Positions 8,870-17,884 of a stretch of DNA of 64,000 bases are shown here, piece by piece. Numbering within the stretch: the stretch's first letter is position 1; the number at the start of each line of letters is the position of its first letter. A model generated the notes under the pieces. It was not told the DNA's origin, searched no databases, and saw nothing but the letters and a program-made list of their open reading frames with translations. Made by a program: the position numbers and the translations under genes. The DNA lies in contig NZ_CP027773.1 of assembly GCF_003019815.1 (NCBI RefSeq), forward strand, positions 1,127,001 to 1,191,000, in the 5' to 3' direction. The stretch comes from Variovorax sp. PMC12. GTDB taxonomy: Bacteria; Pseudomonadota; Gammaproteobacteria; Burkholderiales; Burkholderiaceae_C.

Positions 8870-9816
8870 AAGCGCTCGCCACCCTGCTGCTTCTTTGCGC
8901 CACGGCATCGGTTGCGCTGGCACAGCCCGCGCAAACCGCGCAAACTGCCCAACAGGCCGAGGCCCCCGTGCCCGGCTTCGGCGTCATGGTGCACTACCTG
9001 CCGGACAAGCAGTCCATCGCGCAGGTCAAGAACTTCGACGTCGAAGCCTTCGCTTCGGGGCTGGCGCAGATGCGTGCGTCGCACCTGATCCTCACGCTGG
9101 GCCAGAACAACGGCCAGTACATCTCGCCGAACTCCGCGCTCGAGGTGCTGTGCCCCGGCGCCGCCAGGAACCGCCCGCCACGCGACCTGCCGCTGGAGAT
9201 AGGCGAGGCATTGCGCGCACGCGGCATCGCGCTGATCCTGTACCTGCCGTTCCGTGCCCCGCAGGCCGACCCCGCGCTCATGGCCTGCCTGGGCGACGTT
9301 TCCGAACAGGAGCCGCCGCCGGCGCGCTTCATCGCCGCGTGGTCGAGCGTGATCCGCGACTGGTCGGAGCGCTACGGTCCGCTGGCAAAGGGCTGGTGGT
9401 TCGACGGCACCTACAACACGCAGGGCATCTCGGCCGCGGGCTGGGAAACGCTGTGCGACGCCGCGCGCAGCGGCGCGGCCAACCGCTGGCTGGCCTTCAA
9501 TGCCGGCGAGGGGCAGGCGCGCTTCAGCCTCAAGAGCGCGCCCTGCCAGAACCTCATGGCCGGCGAATACATGCAGCCGCCCGCGCATTTCGCGCCGCCG
9601 CCTTCGGAGCTCGTGTTCCACGTGCTCACGCCGCTCACGCCCTCGTGGGGCCGCGAGGCGGCGCCGCGCTTCACCGCGCAGCAGCTGCGCGACTGGATCG
9701 GCGAGGCCCGCGTGGCGCGCGGCCTCTTCACGCTCGACATGCCCCTGGACAACAACGGACGCTTCCTGCCCGCCCATGTGGCGCTGGTGAAGAGCGCCAC
9801 CGCCCGCAAGCCCTGA
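8866..9816 (+). CDS. Secreted GH29-like (alpha-L-fucosidase-like) protein
   Basis: A 316-residue protein with a clear signal peptide (hydrophobic to about residue 19, cut near ALAQ). The mature part resembles the alpha-L-fucosidase TIM barrel: FGVMVHYLPD, SHLILTLGQNNGQYIS, a bundle ending ALRARGIALILYLPF, then GWWFDGTYN. In GH29 the nucleophile is the aspartate of a W-x-D-G type motif; here that is Asp180. The end, LFTLDMPLDNNGRFLP, resembles the GH29 stretch that follows the barrel. It is shorter than typical GH29 enzymes (about 400-500 residues), so substrate may differ. Sitting in a fucose-polysaccharide operon, it may trim or edit the polymer in the periplasm or outside. The family call is my reading, not a search result. 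Confidence 0.6.
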   Translation: MKALATLLLLCATASVALAQPAQTAQTAQQAEAPVPGFGVMVHYLPDKQSIAQVKNFDVEAFASGLAQMRASHLILTLGQNNGQYISPNSALEVLCPGAARNRPPRDLPLEIGEALRARGIALILYLPFRAPQADPALMACLGDVSEQEPPPARFIAAWSSVIRDWSERYGPLAKGWWFDGTYNTQGISAAGWETLCDAARSGAANRWLAFNAGEGQARFSLKSAPCQNLMAGEYMQPPAHFAPPPSELVFHVLTPLTPSWGREAAPRFTAQQLRDWIGEARVARGLFTLDMPLDNNGRFLPAHVALVKSATARKP

Positions 9817-9839
9817 CGCGCCGCATCAACCCTCCACCC

Positions 9840-10787
9840 ATGCTGTCACACATGACCCACACCGCCCTCCCCTTCGTCGTGGTCGAAGACCGCCAGAACC
9901 GCACGCTCGCGCTGTGCCGCGAGTCCGCCGCGCTCGCGCAGGAACAACTCGTGGTGCTGTCGGACACCGACGCCGGCCCCGCCTACGAACGCTTTCGCCA
10001 TGCCTACGTGCACCTGTCGAGCAACTCGCCGGAGTTCGAGCGGATCTGCTTCCGGCGCTACTTCCTGCTCGCGCAATACCTGGCCGCCAACCCCGGCTGC
10101 AGCGCCTTCGTGCTGATCGACAGCGACGTGCTGCTGTTCAAGGGCATCGGCGAGCATGTGCGACGCCTTGCCGGCAAGGCGGACTTCTCGGGCTCCTACA
10201 TCAGCCCCGCCGACGGATGGAACCCCTGCCAGGTCTCGCCGCACGTGAGCTACTGGACCGCCAACGGCCTGCGGCGCTTCGTGGCCTTCGTGCTCGACAC
10301 CTACACCACGCCATCGGGCCGGCGCAAGCTGCGCGAGATCGCGGCGCGCTTTGCGGCGCGCGGCATCCGCGGCGGCGTGTCCGACATGACGCTGCTCTAC
10401 CTGTGGGCGCGCGCCAGCGGCAATGACGGCCCGATCAACCGCGTGCTCGAAGGCATGGTGATCGACCACAACATCAACAGCCCGCACAACCACCTGGCGA
10501 ACGAGTTCCGCTACCGCGGCGGCGCCAAGCGCATCACCTATGCCGACGGCCGGCCGTGGCTCACGTCCGCGGCGGGCGGGCGGACGAACGTGGTGGCGCT
10601 GCATTTCCAGGGCAGCGCGAAGATGGCCATGCCGCACGCGCTGCACGGCCGCATGCGCACCGTGGCCGCCGTCACCTACGCGCTGATGGTGGCGCGGCGC
10701 GCCAAGAACAAGGCGTTCCGGCTGGCCACGCGGGTGCGCCGCACCCTCGACGCGCTCGGCCTCGCAAACGCCCCGGCCGCCAAGTAG
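9840..10787 (+). CDS. GT-A-type glycosyltransferase with DxD motif
   Basis: A 315-residue cytoplasmic protein whose core VLIDSDVLLF supplies the DxD metal and sugar-nucleotide site of GT-A glycosyltransferases. Further conserved-looking parts are FRRYFLLAQYLA before it and SDMTLLYLWAR and HFQGSAKMAM after it, the latter resembling the HxxG stretch that binds the donor phosphate in GT8-like enzymes. No membrane segment. It probably adds one sugar of the exopolysaccharide repeat unit. Start is ATG 9840; ATG 9852 is an in-frame alternative. The gap to the preceding gene is 23 bp, consistent with the same operon. Confidence 0.75.
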   Translation: MLSHMTHTALPFVVVEDRQNRTLALCRESAALAQEQLVVLSDTDAGPAYERFRHAYVHLSSNSPEFERICFRRYFLLAQYLAANPGCSAFVLIDSDVLLFKGIGEHVRRLAGKADFSGSYISPADGWNPCQVSPHVSYWTANGLRRFVAFVLDTYTTPSGRRKLREIAARFAARGIRGGVSDMTLLYLWARASGNDGPINRVLEGMVIDHNINSPHNHLANEFRYRGGAKRITYADGRPWLTSAAGGRTNVVALHFQGSAKMAMPHALHGRMRTVAAVTYALMVARRAKNKAFRLATRVRRTLDALGLANAPAAK

Positions 10788-10810
10788 CCCGAACCCGACA
10801 GGCCGCGCGC

Positions 10811-12064
10811 ATGAAACCCTTCAGCCCTTCACTCGCATTGCCCGGCGCGCGCATGGCGCGCCTGCTCGGCCTGGGGGCGCTGGTCTCGCGGCTCTACGTC
10901 TATCTGTCGGGCTTCGTCGCCATCTTCCTGATGGCGGCCAACGTGTCGCCCGCGCGCTTCGGCGAATACTCGATCTACCAGTCGGTGCTGGAAGTGGCGC
11001 TGGTGGTCGGCACGCTGGGCAGCACGCTGCTGTTCTCGCGCAACGCGGCGGCCGTGCCGCCCGGCGTGACGCAGGGCGACGTGGTGCGCACGCTGGCCTT
11101 CGGGCTGCCGGTGGCCACGGCGCTGATCGTCGTCATCCTGGCGCTGCAGAGGCTGCCGGTGGCCGACGTGCCCTTCGTGCTGGTGGTGGTCACGCTGGCG
11201 GTGTTCTCGTTCAACTGCCTGCGCCTGGCCTACAGCCGCGGCCTCGGCCATGCGGGGCTGCTCAATCTCGAGGCCGGCATCCGCTCGACCATCCTGGTGC
11301 TGGGCGTGGGCATCTGCGCCGCGCTGGGCTTCGAGCTGGACGTGGCGCACCTGCTGCTCATCAACCTGTTCGCGTTCGTGGTGGTGTGCGCGGCCATCTG
11401 CATCCCGCCCGGCGGCGCGGCGCCGCCGCGGGGGCGGCACGCGCTCGAGCTCGCATCGCAGGCCAGCGCCACGGTGTATTCGCTGCTGACCTTCCTGCTG
11501 CGCAAGTCGGACCTGCTGATCGTGGCCTTCTTCATGCCGCTGAGCTACGTGGGCGCCTTCAAGCTCGCGTTCCTGCTGGCGGAGGCGCCGTCGCAGTTCG
11601 TGCAAGCCTTCCTGTTCACCAAGACGACGGCCATGATGGACGCCGACCCGGAAAAGCTCGCGGCCTCGAAGCTGCAGCTGGCACGGCATTCGTTCCTGCT
11701 GGGCTGCGCGCTGTTCGTCGGGCTGGCGGGGCTGATCACCGTGGCCGCGCCGCTGCTCAAGATGGGCGAGCAGGCGCGCACCATCTTCCTGTGCATTGCG
11801 CCGTATTTCCTGCTGCGCACCTACACCATCCATCACGAGATGGTGCTGTCGCTGAAGACCTCCATGGGCTCGCTCGGGCGCTGGGCGCTGCTTGAGGTGG
11901 CGCTGCGGCTGCTGTCCTACGGCGCGGTGATCCTGCTGTTCCCGGGCCGGCCGCACTACGTGTTCTTCATCGCCTGCCTGAGCGACTTCGCCTTGTACGA
12001 GACGCGCATGCGGCTGCAGTTCGGCTTCTTCCCCATCGTCCGTCTGTTGAGGCGGTCGCCATGA
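10811..12064 (+). CDS. Wzx-like lipid-linked oligosaccharide flippase
   Basis: A 417-residue protein with about 12 predicted membrane helices in a PST/MATE-like arrangement. The first helices follow the pattern LSGFVAIFLMAANVSPARFGEYS, typical of Wzx/RfbX flippases, which turn the lipid-linked repeat unit to the periplasmic face. Context supports it: the operon has an initiating transferase, a polymerase, Wza and Wzc but no other flippase. The stop overlaps the next start by 4 bp. Confidence 0.82.
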   Translation: MKPFSPSLALPGARMARLLGLGALVSRLYVYLSGFVAIFLMAANVSPARFGEYSIYQSVLEVALVVGTLGSTLLFSRNAAAVPPGVTQGDVVRTLAFGLPVATALIVVILALQRLPVADVPFVLVVVTLAVFSFNCLRLAYSRGLGHAGLLNLEAGIRSTILVLGVGICAALGFELDVAHLLLINLFAFVVVCAAICIPPGGAAPPRGRHALELASQASATVYSLLTFLLRKSDLLIVAFFMPLSYVGAFKLAFLLAEAPSQFVQAFLFTKTTAMMDADPEKLAASKLQLARHSFLLGCALFVGLAGLITVAAPLLKMGEQARTIFLCIAPYFLLRTYTIHHEMVLSLKTSMGSLGRWALLEVALRLLSYGAVILLFPGRPHYVFFIACLSDFALYETRMRLQFGFFPIVRLLRRSP

Positions 12065-13293
12065 AGATCCTGCTGTACTCGATGAACTTCTCGCCCGAGC
12101 TCACCGGCATCGGCAAGTACTCGGGCGAGATGGCGCGCTGGCTGCATGCCAGGGGCCACGAGGTGCGCGTGATTGCCGCGCCACCGTTCTTTCCGCAGTG
12201 GTCGGTGTACCGCGGCTACTCGGCCTGGACCTACCGCAAGAGCGACTGGGCCGGCGTGACCGTCTGGCGCACGCCCCTGTGGGTGCCCGCGCGGCCGCGC
12301 GCGCTGGCGCGGCTCGGGCATCTGTTCTCCTTCATGCTGTCGAGCTTTCCGGTGCTGCTGGCGCAGTGGCGCTGGAAGCCGGACGTGGTGTTCGTGGTCG
12401 AGCCGCCGCTGTTCTGCGCGCCGTCGGCGCTGTTGTTCGCGCGGCTGCGGGGCATCAAGTCGTGGCTGCACATCCAGGACTACGAGGTCGATGCCGCCTT
12501 CGGCCTGGGCCACGTGCGCGGCGAACGCGCGCAGCGCTTCGCACGCTCGGCCGAGCGCTGGCTGATGAGCCGCTTCGACCGGGTATCGACCATCTCGGCC
12601 GCAATGATCGAGAAGGCCCGCGGCAAGGGCGTGGACGAGAGCCGCGTGGTGCTGTTTCCGAACTGGGTCGACGTGAAGGCCATCCACCCGTTGCCGCGCA
12701 CGGTCGCGCCCTACGGCTACCGGCCCGCGCTCGGCATTCCCGACGACGCGGTGGTGGTGCTGTACGCGGGCAGCCTCGGCACCAAGCAGGGCATCGAGCT
12801 TCTGGCGGAGGCGGCGCGACTGCTGGTGTGCTCCGGCAGCATCCATTTCGTGTTCGCAGGCAGCGGGCCGAGCCGCGAGTCGCTGCACGCCGCCTGCGCC
12901 AGCCTGGCCAACGTGCATTTCCTGGAGCTGCAGCCGGCCGAGCGGCTCAACGAATTGCTGAGCATGGCCGACATCCACGTGCTGCCCCAGCGCGCCGACG
13001 CCGCCGACCTGGTCATGCCGTCGAAGCTGGGCGGCATGCTCGCCAGCGGCCGTGCCGTGGTCGTGACCGCGCACGCCGGCACCGAGCTGAGCAACGTGGT
13101 GAAGGGGCGCGGCATGGTGGTCGAGCCCGGCGACGCCGCCGCGCTGGCCGATGCCATCGAGCAACTCGCCATGTCGCCCGAACTGCGCGAGCAGATGGGT
13201 GCGGCCGGCCGCCGGTTCGCCGAGTCCGCGCTCGACGAGGACGCCATCCTGCAGCGCCTGGAGCAGGAACTGCTTCGCTGCGTCGCCGGCTGA
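12061..13293 (+). CDS. wcaI: WcaI-like glycosyltransferase
   Basis: A 410-residue GT4 enzyme with GT-B fold. The start KILLYSMNFSPELTGIGKYS and the later segments SWLHIQDYEVDAAFGLG and ADLVMPSKLGGMLASGRAVV match WcaI of colanic-acid synthesis. WcaI transfers fucose to the lipid-linked first sugar in Escherichia coli, which agrees with the GDP-fucose genes in this operon; the same donor here is inference. Translationally coupled to the flippase gene (ATGA overlap). Third recognisable glycosyltransferase in the operon, so with the initiating transferase a repeat unit of roughly four sugars is implied. Confidence 0.85.
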   Translation: MKILLYSMNFSPELTGIGKYSGEMARWLHARGHEVRVIAAPPFFPQWSVYRGYSAWTYRKSDWAGVTVWRTPLWVPARPRALARLGHLFSFMLSSFPVLLAQWRWKPDVVFVVEPPLFCAPSALLFARLRGIKSWLHIQDYEVDAAFGLGHVRGERAQRFARSAERWLMSRFDRVSTISAAMIEKARGKGVDESRVVLFPNWVDVKAIHPLPRTVAPYGYRPALGIPDDAVVVLYAGSLGTKQGIELLAEAARLLVCSGSIHFVFAGSGPSRESLHAACASLANVHFLELQPAERLNELLSMADIHVLPQRADAADLVMPSKLGGMLASGRAVVVTAHAGTELSNVVKGRGMVVEPGDAAALADAIEQLAMSPELREQMGAAGRRFAESALDEDAILQRLEQELLRCVAG

Positions 13294-13325
13294 GCCGACG
13301 CTGTCCACGCCAAGGAGCCCACACC

Positions 13326-14435
13326 ATGCCCCGCGCCAAGATACTCGTGACCGGTGGTGCAGGCTTCATCGGCAGCCACACCTGCGTGGCGCTGATCGAG
13401 GCGGGCTACCAGCCGCTCGTGCTCGACACGCTGGTCAACAGCGACGCGCGTTCGCTGCAACGGGTGGGGTGCATCACCGGCCTGCAGCCGCTGCTGCTGC
13501 GCTGCGACGTACGCGACGGCGCTGCGCTGGACCGGGTGTTCGCCGAGCATGCGATCGAGGCGGTGGTGCACCTGGCGGGGCTGAAAGCGGTGGGCGAATC
13601 GGTGGCCGACCCGCTGGCGTACTACGACGTCAACCTGGCCGGCACGCTGGCACTGGTGCAGGCGATGGGCCGCGCCGGCGTGCGCACCCTGGTGTTCTCG
13701 TCGTCGGCCACGGTGTACGGCGACGCGCGGCACTCCCCCATACCGGAGAGCGCCCCGTATGCGGCGGTCAACCCCTACGGCCGCACCAAGGCCATGGTGG
13801 AAAACCTGCTGGCCGACCTCGCGCATGCCGATCCGCGCTGGGGCATTGCCTGCCTGCGCTATTTCAACCCGGTCGGCGCGCACGAAAGCGGCCTGCTCGG
13901 CGAGCGCCCGCACGGGCCGCCCGCCAACCTCATGCCCTACATCTCGCAGGTGGCTGCGGGCGAGCGCGAATATCTGCTGGTGCATGGCGCCGACTACGAA
14001 ACCATCGACGGCACCGGCGTGCGCGACTACGTGCACGTGATGGACCTGGCCGAAGGCCATGTGGCGGCACTGCGCCACGCGGCGCGCGAGCCCGGCATCC
14101 TCATGACCAACCTGGGCACGGGCCGCGGCGCCTCGGTGCTGGAGGTGGTGTGCGCCTTCGAGCGCGCCAGCGGCCGGCGCATCGCGCTGCGCATCGGCCC
14201 GCGCCGGCCCGGCGACGCCCCCGCCTACTGGGCCGACGCACGCAACGCACAGGCCCGCCTGGGCTGGCGCGCGCGCCGCGACCTCGACCAGATGTGCGCG
14301 GACAGCTGGCGCTGGCAGGCCGCGAACCCGCACGGTTTCGACGACCCGGTGCCCCCGATGCAGCCGCCATGGCTGGGCGCCGCCGACCTGCAGATCTTTC
14401 ACGCAACTTCCAACCTCGGACACTCCAATGCCTGA
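13326..14435 (+). CDS. galE: UDP-glucose 4-epimerase
   Basis: Interconverts UDP-glucose and UDP-galactose with bound NAD, supplying a galactose donor. TGGAGFIGSHT at the N-terminus binds NAD; FSSSATVYGD and YGRTKAMVE hold the Ser/Tyr/Lys triad; ACLRYFNPVGAH is a GalE hallmark. At 369 residues it is slightly longer than the E. coli enzyme because of a C-terminal tail. A good ribosome site AAGGAG lies at 13312-13317. Its end overlaps the response-regulator gene by 8 bp. Presence here suggests galactose, or a galactose-derived sugar, in the polymer. Confidence 0.95.
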   Translation: MPRAKILVTGGAGFIGSHTCVALIEAGYQPLVLDTLVNSDARSLQRVGCITGLQPLLLRCDVRDGAALDRVFAEHAIEAVVHLAGLKAVGESVADPLAYYDVNLAGTLALVQAMGRAGVRTLVFSSSATVYGDARHSPIPESAPYAAVNPYGRTKAMVENLLADLAHADPRWGIACLRYFNPVGAHESGLLGERPHGPPANLMPYISQVAAGEREYLLVHGADYETIDGTGVRDYVHVMDLAEGHVAALRHAAREPGILMTNLGTGRGASVLEVVCAFERASGRRIALRIGPRRPGDAPAYWADARNAQARLGWRARRDLDQMCADSWRWQAANPHGFDDPVPPMQPPWLGAADLQIFHATSNLGHSNA

Positions 14436-15207
14436 CAACGCACACCGCTCCCCAGAAGAGCAGGCCGACGCCCGGAGCGGATATCCGCCGGGCGGCGTCT
14501 GCCCTCCCACCCAGCCGCTGTGGCCGGGCTTCCTGACCGGGCAGGAAGGCGCGCCGGTGCGCGTGCTGCTCGTGGACGACGACAGCTTCATGCGCCGGGT
14601 GATCGCGCAGGAACTGCTGTCGGACCTGCGAATACAGCTCGAGGGCCAGGGCGGCAGCCTGCGCGACGGCCGCCGGCTGCTGGCCACGCACGAGTTCGAC
14701 GTGCTCATGGTCGACCTGCGGCTGGGCGACGGCACCGGCTTCGAACTGATCCGCGAGGCCAGCAAGCAGCATCCCGGCTGCGAAATCATCGTGATCTCCG
14801 CGCTGGAAGACGAGACGCACGTGATGCATGCCTTCGAACTGGGCGCGACCGGCTACCTGCTGAAGGACGCCTGGCTGCAGAGCTTCGCGCAGGCGGTGCT
14901 GCAGGTGGTGAACGGCGGCGCGGCCATCACGCCGCGGCTCGCGCGGCGCCTGCTCTCGCGCCTGAGCGCGCGGCCCGGCAGCCCGCCGCCGGCCGGCGAC
15001 CCGCCCACGCGAGAGGCCACGCTGACCACGCGCGAGTGCGAGATCCTGCGCTGCGTGGCGCGCGGCCAGGTCACCGAGGAGATCGGCGTGCAGCTGGGCA
15101 TCTCGGGCCAGACGGTCAACGCGCACATCAAGAACATCTACAAGAAATTGCACGTGCACTCGCGTGCGCAGGCCGTGAGCTACGCGGCTTACTCCGGGCT
15201 CATCTGA
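14428..15207 (+). CDS. NarL/FixJ-type response regulator
   Basis: A 259-residue two-domain regulator. After about 43 disordered residues comes a receiver domain: VLLVDDD acidic pocket, phosphoacceptor Asp96 in LMVDLRLGDG, and Lys in YLLKDA. The C-terminus is a LuxR helix-turn-helix (LTTRECEILRCVARGQVTEEIG, then VNAHIKNIYKKLHV). Embedded in the exopolysaccharide operon by an 8-bp overlap with galE and 28 bp before manC, so it likely feeds back on polysaccharide genes. No histidine kinase is adjacent; the partner is unknown. Confidence 0.9.
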   Translation: MPDNAHRSPEEQADARSGYPPGGVCPPTQPLWPGFLTGQEGAPVRVLLVDDDSFMRRVIAQELLSDLRIQLEGQGGSLRDGRRLLATHEFDVLMVDLRLGDGTGFELIREASKQHPGCEIIVISALEDETHVMHAFELGATGYLLKDAWLQSFAQAVLQVVNGGAAITPRLARRLLSRLSARPGSPPPAGDPPTREATLTTRECEILRCVARGQVTEEIGVQLGISGQTVNAHIKNIYKKLHVHSRAQAVSYAAYSGLI

Positions 15208-15235
15208 GCCGGCAACCAAACCATATCGCGCCATC

Positions 15236-16741
15236 ATGAATACCACCTCCACCATCCATCCCGTGGTCCTGTGCGGCGGCAGCGGCACCCGCCTGTGGCC
15301 GCTTTCGCGCAAGGCGCTGCCCAAGCAGTTCGCGCCGCTGCTCGGCGGCAAGAGCCTGCTGCACCTCACGCTGGAGCGGCTGTCGGGGCTCAGCCGCGAC
15401 ATCACCTGCATCGCGTCGGAAGACCATCGCTTCCTGGTGAAGGAAACGGTCGAGAGCGCGGGCGTCACGGGCCGGCAGATCCTGGAGCCGGTGGCGCGCA
15501 ACACGGCCGCGGCCATGGCTTGCGCGGCACTGCTGGCGGAGCCCGGCGACCTGCTGCTGTTCGCGCCGGCCGACCACCACATACCCGACGCGGCGCTGTT
15601 CGCGCAGACCGTGCGCGAGGGCGTTCCGGCGGCGCTGGCCGGGCAGATCGTCACCTTCGGCGTGGCGCCCAGCTTTCCCAGCACCGCCTATGGCTACATA
15701 GAGGCAGGAACGGAATCGGCCGACGGCCGCAGCCGGGCCGTGGTGCGCTTCGTCGAGAAGCCGACGGCGAGCGTGGCAGAGACGCTGATCCTGCACGGCG
15801 GCTATTTCTGGAACGCCGGCATCTTCCTGGTTAGCGCCGGCACGCTGCTCGCCGCGCTGCGCGCGCATGCGCCCGACATACTGCGCGCCTGCGAGCGTGC
15901 CGCGGCCGCGGTGTCGGTCGACGGCAGCTTCCTGCGGCTGGAGCCGGAGGCCTTCTCGGCCTGCCGCGCCGACAGCATCGACTACGCGGTGCTCGAGAAG
16001 CACAACGACATCGCGGTGGTGAAGTTCGACGGCGGCTGGAGCGACGTCGGCAGCTGGAACGCGGTGGCCAGCCTGCAGATGCCCGATGGCGACGGCAACC
16101 GGCTGAGCGGCAAGGCGAGCGCGCTGAACGCGCGCAACACCTTCATCCATGCGCCGCACCGGCCGGTGGTGGCGCTGGGCACCGACGGACTGATCATCGT
16201 GGACACGCCCGACGCCGTGCTGGTGGCTGGCGCGGGCTGCGCCGAACAGGTGGCGGACGTGGTGCGCAAGCTCGCGCTCGAAGGCTGCGCCGAGGCCACC
16301 GACCACCGCCGCGTGGTGCGGCCCTGGGGCGCCTACGACAGCGTCGACATGGGCGAGCGCTTCCAGGTGAAGCGGCTCACCGTGAAGCCGGGCGCCAAGC
16401 TGTCGCTGCAGATGCACCACCACCGCGCCGAGCACTGGATCGTGGTGAAGGGCACGGCCCGCGCCACCTGCAACGGCGAAGTGACGCTGGTGCGCGAGAA
16501 CGAGTCGATCTACCTGCCCTCGGGCGCCATCCACCGGCTGGAGAACCCGGGCAAGACCATGCTAGAGGTGATCGAGGTGCAGACCGGCGGCTACCTGGGC
16601 GAAGACGACATCGTGCGCTTCGACGACACCTACGGGCGCTGCGAGCCGGTGCACACGCTGGCCGACGCGGCGGTGGCGCCGACGGTGTCGTCGGCGGGCT
16701 CGGGCGCGGCCGCGGTGCTGCACGCGCCCGTGAACCACTGA
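15236..16741 (+). CDS. manC: Mannose-1-phosphate guanylyltransferase / mannose-6-phosphate isomerase
   Basis: Bifunctional enzyme giving GDP-mannose, precursor of GDP-fucose. The N-terminal nucleotidyltransferase has GGSGTRLWPLSRK and the downstream FVEKP motif; the C-terminal cupin has QMHHHRAEHW and the terminal stretch LEVIEVQTGGYLGEDDI typical of type II isomerase domains. Length 501 residues is normal for the bifunctional class. It closes the exopolysaccharide operon; the next gene is convergent and ends 3 bp away, with no obvious hairpin terminator between. ManB is not in the window. Confidence 0.95.
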   Translation: MNTTSTIHPVVLCGGSGTRLWPLSRKALPKQFAPLLGGKSLLHLTLERLSGLSRDITCIASEDHRFLVKETVESAGVTGRQILEPVARNTAAAMACAALLAEPGDLLLFAPADHHIPDAALFAQTVREGVPAALAGQIVTFGVAPSFPSTAYGYIEAGTESADGRSRAVVRFVEKPTASVAETLILHGGYFWNAGIFLVSAGTLLAALRAHAPDILRACERAAAAVSVDGSFLRLEPEAFSACRADSIDYAVLEKHNDIAVVKFDGGWSDVGSWNAVASLQMPDGDGNRLSGKASALNARNTFIHAPHRPVVALGTDGLIIVDTPDAVLVAGAGCAEQVADVVRKLALEGCAEATDHRRVVRPWGAYDSVDMGERFQVKRLTVKPGAKLSLQMHHHRAEHWIVVKGTARATCNGEVTLVRENESIYLPSGAIHRLENPGKTMLEVIEVQTGGYLGEDDIVRFDDTYGRCEPVHTLADAAVAPTVSSAGSGAAAVLHAPVNH

Positions 16742-16744
16742 GCA

Positions 16745-17884
16745 TCACCAGCCGTGGAAACGCCCCCAGGGCTGCAGGGTTCCGTCTTCCGATAGCGCCT
16801 GGTATTGCGGAAACTGCGCCCCGGTCGCGCAGGCGTGGTTCGGCAGGATGCGCAGCCGCGTGCCGATGGGAAAGCGCGCGGCAATGCCGGCGTCGGGCTC
16901 GCCCTGGCGCGACAGGATGCCGTGCTCCTGGTTCGCGCCGCCGAGCACGTAGCCGTCCAGCACCCGGCCGTTCAGGTCGCAAGCCTGGCCGAAGCCGAAG
17001 TCCTGTTTCTGCTTCTGCGTGCCCCGGTCGCGGCTCATGGCCATCCAGCCCGCATCGAGGATGGCCCAGCCTTTTTCGGGCTGGTGGCCGATCACCGTGG
17101 TGAGCACGCTCAACGCGATGTCTTCCTCGCTGCACACGCCGACGTTGCGCATCACCAGGTCGAAGAACACATAGACGCCGGCCCGCACCTCGGTCACGCC
17201 GTCGAGCGTCTGCGCCATCAGCGCGGTGGGCGTGGAGCCCACGCTGACCACCGGGCACGGCAGCCCCGCGTCGCGCAGCCGCTGCGCCGCGCGGGCGCAG
17301 CCCGCGCGCTCCTGCTCGGCCACGGCGCGCAGCGCCTGCGGCGTGTCGAAGTCGTAGCTGGAGCCGGCATGCGTCATCACGCCGCCCAGGCGCATGCCGC
17401 CGTCGTGCAGCACGCGGGCCACCTCCAGCAAACGGTCTTCTTCCGGCCGGATGCCCGAGCGGTGCCCGTCGGTGTCGACCTCGATCAGCACGTCGAAGGC
17501 CTCGCCATTGGCACGGCCGAAATCCGCGATGGCCCGTGCCGACTCGATGCCGTCCGTGATGATGCCCAGCGCGCAGCCGCGCCGGCGCAGTTCCAGCGCA
17601 TGCGGCAGCCGGTGCGGTGCCATGCCCACGGCATAGAGGATGTCGCTGAAGCCGGCGGCGAAGAACTGCTCGGCCTCCTTCAGCGTCGACACCGTGATGC
17701 CGCGCGCGCCCGCCGCCTGCTGCGCCTTCGCCACCTCGATGCACTTGGTGGTCTTGACGTGCGGCCGGAAGCGCACGCCGAGCGCGTCCATGCGCTGCTG
17801 CATGCGCGCGATGTTCTGCCGCATGCGGGACTGTTCGACGACGGCAGCGGGGGTGTCGATGGTGTGGAGCGTGTCCATGGTCAT
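16745..17884 (-). CDS. DSD1-family PLP enzyme (D-serine dehydratase / D-threonine aldolase-like)
   Basis: A 379-residue fold-III PLP enzyme. The alanine-racemase-like barrel starts with IDTPAAVVE, and RPHVKTTK holds the Schiff-base lysine Lys44. The C-terminal domain ends with LPNHACAT, whose His and Cys are the zinc ligands of eukaryotic-type D-serine dehydratases and D-threonine aldolases. It should therefore act on a D-hydroxy-amino acid. ATG 17884 is used because it overlaps the stop of the upstream HAD gene (ATGA); ATG 17878 is two codons later. The pair is probably controlled by the divergent LysR regulator. Confidence 0.85.
   Translation of the reverse strand: MTMDTLHTIDTPAAVVEQSRMRQNIARMQQRMDALGVRFRPHVKTTKCIEVAKAQQAAGARGITVSTLKEAEQFFAAGFSDILYAVGMAPHRLPHALELRRRGCALGIITDGIESARAIADFGRANGEAFDVLIEVDTDGHRSGIRPEEDRLLEVARVLHDGGMRLGGVMTHAGSSYDFDTPQALRAVAEQERAGCARAAQRLRDAGLPCPVVSVGSTPTALMAQTLDGVTEVRAGVYVFFDLVMRNVGVCSEEDIALSVLTTVIGHQPEKGWAILDAGWMAMSRDRGTQKQKQDFGFGQACDLNGRVLDGYVLGGANQEHGILSRQGEPDAGIAARFPIGTRLRILPNHACATGAQFPQYQALSEDGTLQPWGRFHGW

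Noticed and set aside
12717..14789. 690-codon minus-strand frame opposite wcaI/galE
   Set aside because: Low-complexity Ser/Arg/Ala composition and no domain; both plus-strand genes are conserved families.
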